This document shows, piece by piece, positions 10,709-21,599 of a DNA stretch of 64,000 nucleotides. Below the pieces are notes generated by a model. The model was not told the origin of the DNA. It saw only the letters and a program-made list of their open reading frames with translations, and ran no database searches. The DNA is taken from contig NC_071329.1 of the NCBI RefSeq assembly GCF_010183535.1, positions 16,196,879 to 16,260,878 of the forward strand, in the 5' to 3' direction. The position numbers were made by a program, and so were the translations under genes. Within the stretch, counting starts at the first letter, position 1. Every line of letters starts with the position of its first letter. This DNA comes from Caenorhabditis remanei (Eukaryota > Nematoda > Chromadorea > Rhabditida > Rhabditidae).

Positions 10709-11124
10709 GTCCAAATCGGCGAATAGTGAACGCAAACGGGTTCACATTTCTTCGACTCACGAGTGGTTCAGTGGTAGTGGGTCGGTGTAGTGGGAAGTAA
10801 GGCCATGGTTCGGCCCCGACACTCTTTTTTCTTTTTTTGCTTCTTCATTTTATCGCTTTTTTCTATTTGTATAAGAGTTTTACGGCGAGAGTGATTACAT
10901 CATTTTCAAAAAGTATAGAAAAACACATTATCAGCAGCAAAGATGCCAGTTTAATGTGTTTTCCAGAGATGACAAATATTATACGAAAATTCACAAAGAT
11001 ATTACCCATCCGCGGGTGGCTGACCACTCGCGCAAAGTTCGGCCCGGGGACTAGGTGTGGGTCTCGCCGCGCGGAACGTGTCGATTTACGACGGCTCTCC
11101 ACAGTACTTTTCATAATTAATTTA
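10709..11124 (+). repeat. Dispersed repeat RA with tRNA-type promoter (left P2 copy)
   Basis: Matches 1900-2230 of P1. A box TGGTTCAGTGG (10764-10774), B box-like GTTCGGCCC (10808-10816) and a T run (from 10825). It has a different internal segment (about 10850-11000) from the P1 copy, but the same GC-rich tail ending CAGTACTTTTCATAATTAATT. The Tc1/mariner-type element begins at the TA immediately after. Confidence 0.6.
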
Positions 11125-13543
11125 TTGCAATATTTTTCGCTGTAAATTTTTACGTTTTTTTCATGAAAATAAAGCATTTTTCTAAGAAAATGTTTGATTT
11201 AATTATAATAACCTCTGTTCGTAATTTAGAACTAGCAATAAAAACAAATTTTATTGATTTTTAAATTGTAAACCCGGTAAGAGCGAGCGAGAAAACGGAA
11301 AGGTAAGTAAACACTTGCAGAGAAAGTAATAGAATGAAGAGAAGAATGGGGGAATCTCTAGAGAAAAGTTGCGATGGCAAGAAAATGAAGAAAAGAAGGA
11401 AAAATTGGAAACAATGGAACAGAGGAAAACGGATGAGGAACAGGCGTTGAAGGTGAGAAACTAATTGTTATTATTATCTGGTAACTCATCATCTAATAAT
11501 TCATCAATTTCATCGGCAAAATCTTCCATTCTCGCTTGTTCCATAGTGTGACGAATGTCATTTTCAACATCAATAATATGCTCATAGGTCGCAGCAACGA
11601 ATTCCTCTTTGATGTTTTTCAGAAAATTGATCGCCCGTTCTCGTACCTTAAAAAAGTGCATGCAATATAGCCTAATTTAATGCTGTTTCTACCATTTCTA
11701 CTTTGTCTGTAGTTTTCCCGGTTTTCCGAAGGTATGACTTTAGTTGACCCCAGACCAATTCGATAGGGCTGAGACAACAATGGTAAGGGGGCGTGCGAAT
11801 AATGCGGATTCCCATGGAAGATGCTCTTTCGTCAACCTTATATTTCGTAAGTCTCTTTCTTCCACCGTGCCGATCGATGTAACTCTCAACCTCTGCATAT
11901 ACGTCTGTTTTCAGAAGATCAGAACCCAGTGCCACTCCCTTTTCTTCTAAAAAATCAATCAAATCGGCCTTCCTGTTCTGCTGAGTTGGGAGCTGAAAAT
12001 CCTTAACTTTTTTTCGCTATAGGTCTAGAATTTCTACTTTGTGCTCAGTTCCATTATGTGTGCTAGCATTATCGATTACTAAGATGGGTTGACGACCAGG
12101 GGGAGTGGAAGCTAAAAGTGCCGGTAACACGTTCTCCATGTATTGCTCATACATATTCGCATCCATCGTTGCATGATAATCTACTAATTGCTCCGCAGGC
12201 GGGCGATCAGAAACAATGACGTCGATTGACTCATGGAGTACTCCTGATTCAGTGAGAATTGCTAAAACTGTTGCCCGTTTCCCCTTGTCACTGGCAGCAG
12301 CAAATCCGGGAACCGGGTTCTTCAGGTTTCCTAGACGAGCGATTTCATAAGCTGTTGAGTTCTTGGGAAGCCACCCACGAGTATTCGTCATTCCATGGAA
12401 GAGCCATGTTTCATCGAAGTACGTAATATAGGCCCCCGCCACCCTTAATTTATAAATTTCACTCAGATACCACGCTCTCCACCGAGCGATATCGTCTCTC
12501 GATGACGCAAATGGATTATAAGTTTTCAACTTATAACTTAGATTCATTGCTTTCAGAATTCCATGAAGAGTGGTTCTGCCGAATGGGAAGTTAAAGTTTT
12601 CCTGTAAAGCCTCTAGCAAGCTCGAAAGAGTGAAATTTCTTTCCTTCTCGTAACATTCAAAGATATATGCCGTGATTTCATTTTTTTGATTATCCGAGAG
12701 GAGAGCCAGCATCTTTTCTTTCTTTGTTTTCTTCTTCTCATCTTCTTGTTCACCATTCTCAATTACATCGGAGTTCAATCGTCGAACTGTTCTCTCACTA
12801 ATTCCCAAGAAACAAGCAGACACGTTAGCGATGTTATCAAATATTGTTCCTCTTATGGTTGACCCCATGTGTTTTTTGAAATGTTCCATTTGTCTGATCA
12901 CGTTTCTAGACACATCTCCTCCTCTTCGTTCAACACTGCCAGAACCTTTTTCAAACAGTAGCGGCTTGAAACTACGGAGAAGTTCGGAAACATCAACAGT
13001 GGGGATCTAAAAACTCAATTCCTACTTCTTATGTGCCCAGCCTAATACCTTTTTTATTTCAGAATACTGTGTGGACACGTCTCGTGACTCAATGGACGTT
13101 TGTTGACCTTTGTCGATGGAAAGCGATGCGGGAAGTCGCAGAACTCCGTCTATTGAACCGTCTATTTTTGCTTAAATTTTTAATTAATAAATTCTTATAA
13201 TTTTTACAAACTTTTCTCTTCAACAGAAAGTGTGCAACGCTCAACCAGTTGCAATTTGCCATCACCAATAACAACTTTTGCATATTTTGGTTCAGATGAC
13301 ATGGTTCACCTGAAATTTTACAGCCTTCGTTCGACGTCATTCATTTGTCACAACATTTCTGCTTAACAACTGATTTATGAGCGATTTCTCTACTGTTTTG
13401 TTGCTGAATCTCGTTGAAATGCATTCCCACAGTGAAAAATATGTTGCTTGTTTTTTCAGTAATAATTAAATCAAACATTTTCTTAGAAAAATGCTTTATT
13501 TTCATGAAAAAAACGTAAAAATTTACAGCGAAAACTATTGCAA
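11125..13543 (-). mobile_element. Tc1/mariner-type transposon, left copy
   Basis: A 2.4-kb element with TIRs of about 85 bp beginning TTGCAATATTTTTCGCTGTA and containing CATGAAAATAAAGCATTTTT. TA occurs on both sides (11123-11124 and 13544-13545), as expected for a TA target duplication. It encodes one transposase on the minus strand. The inner TIR is complete in this copy, and its last 28 bases form the palindrome spacer. Confidence 0.85.
11461..13302 (-). CDS. Tc1/mariner-type (IS630 superfamily) DDE transposase, left copy
   Basis: Mirror image of the gene at 13759-15600: five exons at 13302-13212, 13170-13049, 13006-12038, 11992-11702 and 11646-11461, giving 552 aa. It would cut and paste its own element by recognising the TIRs. 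The catalytic block FDETW, the second aspartate in VIDNASTHNG and the glutamate in LSPIELVWGQLK are all present. The arm is identical in coding sequence to the right copy, so both appear intact. Confidence 0.85.
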
Positions 13544-13544
13544 T

Positions 13545-15936
13545 ACGTTTTTTTCATGAAAATAAAGCATTTTTCTAAGAAAATGTTTGATTTAATTATT
13601 ACTGAAAAAACAAGCAACATATTTTTCACTGTGGGAATGCATTTCAACGAGATTCAGCAACAAAACAGTAGAGAAATCGCTCATAAATCAGTTGTTAAGC
13701 AGAAATGTTGTGACAAATGAATGACGTCGAACGAAGGCTGTAAAATTTCAGGTGAACCATGTCATCTGAACCAAAATATGCAAAAGTTGTTATTGGTGAT
13801 GGCAAATTGCAACTGGTTGAGCGTTGCACACTTTCTGTTGAAGAGAAAAGTTTGTAAAAATTATAAGAATTTATTAATTAAAAATTTAAGCAAAAATAGA
13901 CGGTTCAATAGACGGAGTTCTGCGACTTCCCGCATCGCTTTCCATCGACAAAGGTCAACAAACGTCCATTGAGTCACGAGACGTGTCCACACAGTATTCT
14001 GAAATAAAAAAGGTATTAGGCTGGGCACATAAGAAGTAGGAATTGAGTTTTTAGATCCCCACTGTTGATGTTTCCGAACTTCTCCGTAGTTTCAAGCCGC
14101 TACTGTTTGAAAAAGGTTCTGGCAGTGTTGAACGAAGAGGAGGAGATGTGTCTAGAAACGTGATCAGACAAATGGAACATTTCAAAAAACACATGGGGTC
14201 AACCATAAGAGGAACAATATTTGATAACATCGCTAACGTGTCTGCTTGTTTCTTGGGAATTAGTGAGAGAACAGTTCGACGATTGAACTCCGATGTAATT
14301 GAGAATGGTGAACAAGAAGATGAGAAGAAGAAAACAAAGAAAGAAAAGATGCTGGCTCTCCTCTCGGATAATCAAAAAAATGAAATCACGGCATATATCT
14401 TTGAATGTTACGAGAAGGAAAGAAATTTCACTCTTTCGAGCTTGCTAGAGGCTTTACAGGAAAACTTTAACTTCCCATTCGGCAGAACCACTCTTCATGG
14501 AATTCTGAAAGCAATGAATCTAAGTTATAAGTTGAAAACTTATAATCCATTTGCGTCATCGAGAGACGATATCGCTCGGTGGAGAGCGTGGTATCTGAGT
14601 GAAATTTATAAATTAAGGGTGGCGGGGGCCTATATTACGTACTTCGATGAAACATGGCTCTTCCATGGAATGACGAATACTCGTGGGTGGCTTCCCAAGA
14701 ACTCAACAGCTTATGAAATCGCTCGTCTAGGAAACCTGAAGAACCCGGTTCCCGGATTTGCTGCTGCCAGTGACAAGGGGAAACGGGCAACAGTTTTAGC
14801 AATTCTCACTGAATCAGGAGTACTCCATGAGTCAATCGACGTCATTGTTTCTGATCGCCCGCCTGCGGAGCAATTAGTAGATTATCATGCAACGATGGAT
14901 GCGAATATGTATGAGCAATACATGGAGAACGTGTTACCGGCACTTTTAGCTTCCACTCCCCCTGGTCGTCAACCCATCTTAGTAATCGATAATGCTAGCA
15001 CACATAATGGAACTGAGCACAAAGTAGAAATTCTAGACCTATAGCGAAAAAAAGTTAAGGATTTTCAGCTCCCAACTCAGCAGAACAGGAAGGCCGATTT
15101 GATTGATTTTTTAGAAGAAAAGGGAGTGGCACTGGGTTCTGATCTTCTGAAAACAGACGTATATGCAGAGGTTGAGAGTTACATCGATCGGCACGGTGGA
15201 AGAAAGAGACTTACGAAATATAAGGTTGACGAAAGAGCATCTTCCATGGGAATCCGCATTATTCGCACGCCCCCTTACCATTGTTGTCTCAGCCCTATCG
15301 AATTGGTCTGGGGTCAACTAAAGTCATACCTTCGGAAAACCGGGAAAACTACAGACAAAGTAGAAATGGTAGAAACAGCATTAAATTAGGCTATATTGCA
15401 TGCACTTTTTTAAGGTACGAGAACGGGCGATCAATTTTCTGAAAAACATCAAAGAGGAATTCGTTGCTGCGACCTATGAGCATATTATTGATGTTGAAAA
15501 TGACATTCGTCACACTATGGAACAAGCGAGAATGGAAGATTTTGCCGATGAAATTGATGAATTATTAGATGATGAGTTACCAGATAATAATAACAATTAG
15601 TTTCTCACCTTCAACGCCTGTTCCTCATCCGTTTTCCTCTGTTCCATTGTTTCCAATTTTTCCTTCTTTTCTTCATTTTCTTGCCATCGCAACTTTTCTC
15701 CAGAGATTCCCCCATTCTTCTCTTCATTCTATTACTTTCTCTGCAAGTGTTTACTTACCTTTCCGTTTTCTCGCTCGCTCTTACCGGGTTTACAATTTAA
15801 AAATCAATAAAATTTGTTTTTATTGCTAGTTCTAAATTACGAACAGAGGTTATTATAATTAAATCAAACATTTTCTTAGAAAAATGCTTTATTTTCATGA
15901 AAAAAACGTAAAAATTTACAGCGAAAAATATTGCAA
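13545..15936 (+). mobile_element. Tc1/mariner-type transposon, right copy with clipped inner TIR
   Basis: Same element as the left copy in opposite orientation. Its inner TIR starts at ACGTTTTTTTC (13545) and lacks the outermost 28 bases that the left copy has. The outer TIR (about 15852-15936) is complete and followed by TA (15937-15938). The missing inner bases are what a fold-back copy of the left arm would lose in its loop. Confidence 0.85.
13759..15600 (+). CDS. Tc1/mariner-type (IS630 superfamily) DDE transposase, right copy
   Basis: Exons 13759-13849, 13891-14012, 14055-15023, 15069-15359 and 15415-15600 join in frame through 41-55-bp introns to give 552 aa. The ATG lies 8 bp after a TTTCAG acceptor. 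A helix-turn-helix-like region (about residues 90-150, with CFLGISERTVRRLNSD) is followed by the DDE core: FDETW, VIDNASTHNG and LSPIELVWGQLKSYL, with a conserved PPYHCCLSP lead-in. About 88 residues separate the second D from E, far more than the 34 of classical Tc1/mariner, as in IS630-related families with expanded spacing. The C-terminus is acidic (DEIDELLDDELPD). No frameshift or stop is seen, so it is potentially active. Confidence 0.88.
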
Positions 15937-16352
15937 TAAATTAATTATGAAAAGTACTGTGGAGAGCCGTCGTAAATCGACACGTTCCGCGCGGCGAGAC
16001 CCACACCTAGTCCCCGGGCCGAACTTTGCGCGAGTGGTCAGCCACCCGCGGATGGGTAATATCTTTGTGAATTTTCGTATAATATTTGTCATCTCTGGAA
16101 AACACATTAAACTGGCATCTTTGCTGCTGATAATGTGTTTTTCTATACTTTTTGAAAATGATGTAATCACTCTCGCCGTAAAACTCTTATACAAATAGAA
16201 AAAAGCGATAAAATGAAGAAGCAAAAAAAGAAAAAAGAGTGTCGGGGCCGAACCATGGCCTTACTTCCCACTACACCGACCCACTACCACTGAACCACTC
16301 GTGAGTCGAAGAAATGTGAACCCGTTTGCGTTCACTATTCGCCGATTTGGAC
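15937..16352 (-). repeat. Dispersed repeat RA (right P2 copy)
   Basis: Mirror of 10709-11124 on the minus strand, with the same pol III-type boxes. Confidence 0.6.
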
Positions 16353-16355
16353 TCC

Positions 16356-17497
16356 TTTCGTACGCGATTTCTGCAAAAAATTAGGCGGATAGAGTTTTAG
16401 AATAGGAAAACTGACAGCTTGCACGAAAGAACATCCTTAATAGTTGCGAAAAATTCTGCTTTGTTGTCGCTGGAGTGATCGAGACCGAATCCAGCGATGG
16501 CGTAATCTGAATTTTTAGAAATGTTCCGATATATGTGTTAGTCTAAAAATGTACCAGCAATAGAATTTAGAAAATCTTCCGAGACTGGGACGTAAATTTC
16601 CGCATTTTTCGAAGAAGCGTAGCAGGGCATCTCGGTATCGTCAGCGGCTATCTGAATAATAGTGCTTTAAAGAAGAACTTTTTGGTGTAATATCAACCTT
16701 GTCGAAAAGGTAGCGGGCGAACGCTCTCAGAGATTTTCTGAGGTTCGTACCACTCCAATCTCCTACATCATTGGCATGGAAAATCGCAGAAAGACGGAAA
16801 TAGTTGTTATTGGGAAGATGAAGAACCGTATCGTGAACTTCGTTAGCTCGATCCAAAGAAAATGCTTTTTGTGCCTTTTCAGTCAGATTTGTTGGCTTTT
16901 CGACCACTTTTGCGACTTTTTTGTTTTGAATATTGCTCTGTAATTTAAAAATTCACGAAAAACTTTTAAAGAAAAGTGTACCATTCCAGCAGAAAAAGCC
17001 ATTTGAAGGCAAACATTTTCCAATATATGATTTCCTGCCAACCGACATTCTTGTGCAGAACGTAAGAACTCGTAGTAGTCGACTTCACGTGTATTTTTGA
17101 CCAGTTTCTGAAGGTTTCTCTGAAAGTTTTCTGTTTGTCGTGCCACATATTTCAAATTTACATCACAAGTTGCTCTATCCAGTGGAATCCCATTTTCGTA
17201 GTTGTATAGTTCCGTCGCTGCGAACCCGAATGGACTCCATCGGCCGTCGACAGTGGCTCGAAGGCGTTTGGATGGTGCACGAGGTGATGGAGAAGTGACA
17301 ACGGCTTCTGAATCTCTATGATCTACCATTTGACTGAAGGAGCTATTGTCATTGATGTATAGATCGTCTTGTCTGGATTGATTGAATCTGGAACTGGAAC
17401 TGGTGGCATCGTTCCGACCGGGAGAGTGGATGACACGTCGGTTTAGTGGCACTCTATATGGAGCAGGTGCGTACGATGTTTTTGGGGTTCGAAGCAT
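16356..17497 (-). pseudogene. 3'-truncated multi-exon gene of unknown family (right P2 copy)
   Basis: Mirror of 9564-10705: exons 17497-16982, 16937-16698, 16651-16555 and 16506-16416, with the same truncation by repeat RA. No coding difference from the left copy is visible. Confidence 0.6.
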
Positions 17498-18635
17498 GCC
17501 GATAAGTTTTGGAAGCTAAAAATAATTAGATTTTACACAATTTTTCTGGAAGCAATAAGCGAGAGAGGAAGTTAGAGATACAATGAAGAAAAGTTGACAA
17601 TATGACGCGAGGTGACGGGAAGACGTTGATTTTCTGGAAAAATATTCTTGTTTCAAGAGCCATTTGTGCAAATGTTTGAATTTATTGGGTCTTTTATCAA
17701 CAACTACATGAGACGACTATGAAATGCTTAATTATGAAGAAGAGCTCCGTTAGCTTGGATGAAAATAGTATAAGTATCCGAATTAATATAACATGATACT
17801 CCTTTAATAGCTGAATTGCAGAAAAAACCACGAAAAACCACAAAAAAACTCAAAGACAGAAACAAAAACCAATATAAAGCTCGAAAAAAGTCTCAAAAAA
17901 TAACTGAGTGACACCTTTTCGCGACTTGCCATTTATACGTCAATTATACGTCTGTAGATACAGTTTCGCGAGCACATCAATTATTCGCCTATTTCTTTCG
18001 CCACTTGTCTTTTATTCGTTTATTACATGTCAGCAATGTATTATTCATGAGTCGCGATTCACCTGTGACCACTGAACCACTCGTACGTTGAAAAAAAGTG
18101 AACACGTTTGCGTTCACTATTCGCCGATTTGGAGCCCCGTGTGAAAAACCTTAACCATATGAAAAGTTTGAGAGCTCATAACTCGGCTCACAGAGTCATT
18201 TAGCAGATTTTGGGTACATTCTATTATAGACCCCCGTAAGATTAGGTTATACACCCCCCTGGGTAAACGTTGGAATACACCCCCACAATGCGTGATTTAG
18301 TCATTTGGATGGGGGTGTTTATTGGAATGTTGGGACTATATTATGAACATTCTATTATAGACCCCCACACATTACAATATAACCCCCAAATTTCAATCAG
18401 ATGTGGGGGTATATATTGTAATGTGAGCATCATTTTGATATAGGCCCCCCAATGACTGAGTATCATTGTTGGCAGTCAAATTGAATATTGATTAAACTCA
18501 AAAATAATTATTTTCTTCCGATTTTTCTTCGTTTTTTTCGGGTTTTCTGTGCGTTTTCCAGCAGTTTTTCGCTAAAACTTTAAAATTTATCTTTAGGTTA
18601 AAACTAAAACGTCGATTTATGCTGAAATTTCCCCT
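17498..18635. other. Outer right arm of P2
   Basis: Mirror of 8427-9563: probable 5' flank of the truncated gene, a repeat RA fragment (18061-18213, minus strand) and a G/C-run cluster (18212-18472). No additional gene is visible. Confidence 0.7.
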
Positions 18636-18649
18636 GATTTTCCACAATT

Positions 18650-19100
18650 CTTAGGCTTAGGCTGAAATTCCGGTATCATTCTATTAAACACCCCCTAAGC
18701 TCAGCGCCCTGGAAGTAGTGATTACCTTAAAACAGGACACCCTGGAGCTTGCTCTCGCCCCGCCCATAAGCTTAGCGCCCTGGAAGCTGATTTTCCTTAA
18801 TTCTTAGGCTTAGGCAAAAATTCAGTAGACATTCTATTAAACACCCCCCGGGGGTGGTATACCAACATGGCGTTTTGGGGGTGTTTATTGATACACGTGG
18901 GGGGTTATAATAGAAGATTGCCTGGTGTTTTGATATGAACCCCCACTTTCCACTGTGGGGGGCTTTAATGGTTTCATTATAACCCCCCACACTTCCTGTT
19001 CCATTATACAACCCCACAGTTATAACCCCCCACTTTTCAGTTGGTGGGGGGTGTATTCCAACATGCGGGGAAGCTATCGGTGTGGGGGGGGGTATAACCG
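18650..19100. repeat. Second G/C-run motif cluster outside P2
   Basis: Contains ATTCTATTAAACACCCCC twice, GGGGGTGTTTATTGATACA, GGGGGGTTATAATAGAAG, several ACCCCCCAC/GTGGGGGG pairs and GGGGGGTGTATTCCAACATG. It is built like 8590-8850 but not identical, so the motif family existed before the palindrome. A pair of near-repeats, TAAGCTCAGCGCCCTGGAAG and TAAGCTTAGCGCCCTGGAAG (about 18697 and 18767), precedes it. Confidence 0.6.
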
Positions 19101-19105
19101 AATTT

Positions 19106-19208
19106 TCCCCAGATTTTGACTGCAGAAATGGAATATGCGTAGTCGAATGTACCGATGTCCAAATTTATAGGTCGTTTGAAAGTGGCGTCTCCAAAGACTT
19201 CCCTTGTA
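19106..19208 (-). repeat. Repeat RA 5' fragment
   Basis: Reverse complement of 1733-1830 of P1 (CAAGGGAAGTCTTTGGAGAC through the block ending CTGCAG). Only this segment is present. Confidence 0.7.
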
Positions 19209-19619
19209 AGAAATCCAGACAAAACGATGAGGCAATGAATCCCTCGTTAATTGTCTGTTTTGTTCTTCTTCTCCTTTTACTTGCTATCGTTTTTTCACAG
19301 AATGTTCATTCTGATTTTATGATTTTCGGTTATTTTCGATGTGTTCTTTTCTTTCTATTTTCTTTATAATGTTTTCCTGCGTATTGTTTTAATCAATAAT
19401 TGTATTGATACACATTGATTGAGGATTTGAAAAAACATTCAACTTACTAACTATAAAAGATTTCCAATAAAATAATGAAATGAACAACTTTTGTAAACCT
19501 CTGTTTGCTTGGGGTCCCATCAGAGTTGCGTGAAAGTAATTAAACTCGCGGAAAGCTGTCCGAAATTGAAGCGTTGCTGTAAAACAAACGTCATTTTGAA
19601 ACATTTTACCATATGAGTT
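19209..19619. other. Intergenic, no gene seen
   Basis: AT-rich. A short open stretch rich in Leu/Phe near 19230-19369 has no splice support or recognisable motif. Confidence 0.5.
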
Positions 19620-20088
19620 TCCGATGTTTAGTTTTTCGAAATTTCACAGTTCTAGAAATACGGAAGCCGGAAGTAAAGGTCATTATTGTAACGCAAGGTA
19701 ATTCTTTTTTGTCAGTTTTGTAAGTGTTGCATAGTACCCGTTCCGCATTTAGATGACGACTTATGTAAATGATGATAAACTATTTGTGATCAGTTCTACT
19801 ATTCATTGAACCCCTCCCGATTCAGAGATGTAATGGAATGGTCCTTGTGTGTATTACGAAGGACAGACGGACTCAAACATTCCCATGCACCTATTAACAT
19901 CCAAATAGTGGAGGCAAGCACACCGTTTAGCACCTCTCTTCTCAACAGATGACCTAGATTAGCAGAAGAATCTCACTAATCTACTCAACGTCAGCCAATC
20001 TACCCAACCGCACACCAAAATCTACAGAACGTCAAATCGTCTGGCTACTCAATCTACCCACCCGCATTCACCTGTACTATCTACCAGT
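19620..20088 (+). promoter_or_regulatory. Conserved upstream region of the DUF3557 gene
   Basis: Resembles the reverse complement of 32845-33395, upstream of the other intact DUF3557 gene. Shared blocks include the region around TTCTAGAAATACGGAAG, AGTGTTGCATAGTA, CATAATAAAC-like AT stretches, and the block AACAGATGACCTAGATTAGC to ACCCACCCGCATTC just before the ATG. It is likely the core promoter and 5' leader duplicated with the gene. No TATA box or start site can be assigned. Confidence 0.5.
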
Positions 20089-21331
20089 ATGCCGGACGAA
20101 TTGTCCTATCCTGGACTCAAATGTGTTCTGGAATTTTTGGAGGCTAACAAAAGGTAAGTAGCACAAATCCAAGTGCCTATCAAATTCAAACTAATCCTCA
20201 TCTAATTCCCCATTTCACAATCAATGTTTCAGAATTCACGTTTCTTCTCGATGCCCACGCTTGAAACACATCGAACGATGTGTACCACTGTACTTGAACA
20301 CACTCTACTTTCGAACAGGCGTTGTAAAGTTGAACGATATAACGTATGCAATTGTTGAAAGAAAAGAGCAAACAACTGTTAGTCCTCACAGTGAATTAAA
20401 GTATGGAGATCTTTTGATAGGCAATCCGGTTTATATTCGATATTATCCAGCTATTAGGTTTTCAAAACAAGAATCTCTCCTTTTCTCTCCCTATGAATCT
20501 GTATTTGTGGAAAGACGTGTGCAAGAAAAGGAAGGAGTGCAAAACTATGAGATCATTAGGGAATCAATTCAAGGATTGATGGGAGGAAGGAAGGACGTTC
20601 GAGTATATCATCTGCTGTTTGAACATTGTAACTCATCGATTCTCCGTCTTCCATCGGATTTCAAAGTTCGGATTCGGAAGTTGTATAGCGGGTATATCAA
20701 TCCGAAGTATTTTCTTCCTCTGATAGATTCCTCTAGTTTTCCGTTGAAAGAGATCTATCTGTCATTGCCGGTACAATTAGATCAGTCTATAGTTCAATCG
20801 TCAGAGAAATTGGTCATTTCGGTAAACGAAGAATACTCTCGCAATCATTTGGATGATATCTTTAACCTTCCTAATCAATGTGTGATCCTTGAATTTCTAT
20901 CACTGAGTGAAGATGGTTATAGCCATATAATTGATTACTGGTTGGATAACAAACGAGAAACTATAAAATGCTTCATGATAAAGGGGAGTAAAACAGAAAG
21001 TATGGAAGCAGCAATCGACTTGATGAAAAAATATAATGGAAAAATGGTGAAGTGGAATGGAACAGAGTTTAGGTAAGCTGCATTCTGCCAAAACATCCAA
21101 TGAAAGGTTTAATGTTTCAGATCGAACTCTAACACCAACTACATATCAATTCCTTTCAATGATGACTTCGTTATTGGAATTTATGCAGTTTCTCATAGAG
21201 AGCGACGGATCTCAGATCATCAAATTGTGATGAAGACAATGCCAATTAATTCATTCATTCCAGCGGAAGAATTCTCTAATGACAAAACGCTTATAGAAAT
21301 TGAGCACCTCGAGAGAAAGAGAGAAGACTAA
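20089..21331 (+). CDS. DUF3557-family protein (intact)
   Basis: Exons 20089-20153, 20233-21072 and 21121-21331 give 371 aa. The N-terminus MPDELSYPGLKCVLEFLEAN, then RIHVSSRCPRLKHIER after the first junction, is the typical opening of nematode DUF3557 proteins, which resemble F-box-associated paralogue families. The middle holds LPSDFKVRIRKLYSGYINP and the C-terminal half the IIDYWLDNKRET and LMKKYNGKMVKWNGTEFR blocks, ending in HQIVMKTMPINSFIPAEEF. Exon 1 is exactly 65 nt in all three copies of this window. Molecular function is not established. Family members occur in expanded arrays on chromosome arms. Confidence 0.85.
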
Positions 21332-21395
21332 ACGGTTTGATAGGTTTCTGCGTTGTTCTTTTTCAATTTTGTCTCTCCTTTTCTTAATTATTTTC

Positions 21396-21597
21396 AACCA
21401 GTCGGTTCACGTCGCCTAACGGCGACTGAACCTCCTTCTCAACACCAACCTTCTAGGTGTTACAGCGCCTGCGGCGCTTCTCACATGGTTCAAAGAATCG
21501 GGCTATCAGAATTCTCTTTTTCTTCTGGTCCTATAACTTTTCTTCGATTGTTGGTAGTTTTTATTAGCTGAGCAAACCGTTCCAGAGAGAACAATTT
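21396..21597 (+). repeat. 202-bp repeat with internal hairpins, copy 1
   Basis: Nearly identical in inverted orientation to 29597-29798. It contains short hairpins such as GTCGCCTAACGGCGAC and GCGCCTGCGGCGC. It ends at the TTAA where the element at 21600 begins. Confidence 0.75.
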
Positions 21598-21599
21598 AA

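Larger units (their letters stand above)
8427..18635. repeat. Palindrome P2, 10.2 kb, arms about 5.1 kb
   Basis: Features at x recur on the other strand at 27061-x for most of the arm. The outermost part is offset by one because of a homopolymer difference (six A near 8523-8528 against seven T near 18542-18548). The arms meet at ACGT (13513-13516 and 13545-13548) around a 28-bp spacer, 13517-13544. Each arm carries, outside to inside: a G/C-run motif cluster, a fragment of repeat RA, a truncated multi-exon gene, repeat RA with pol III boxes, and a complete Tc1/mariner-type transposon. Flanks outside 8427 and 18635 are unrelated. Confidence 0.95.
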
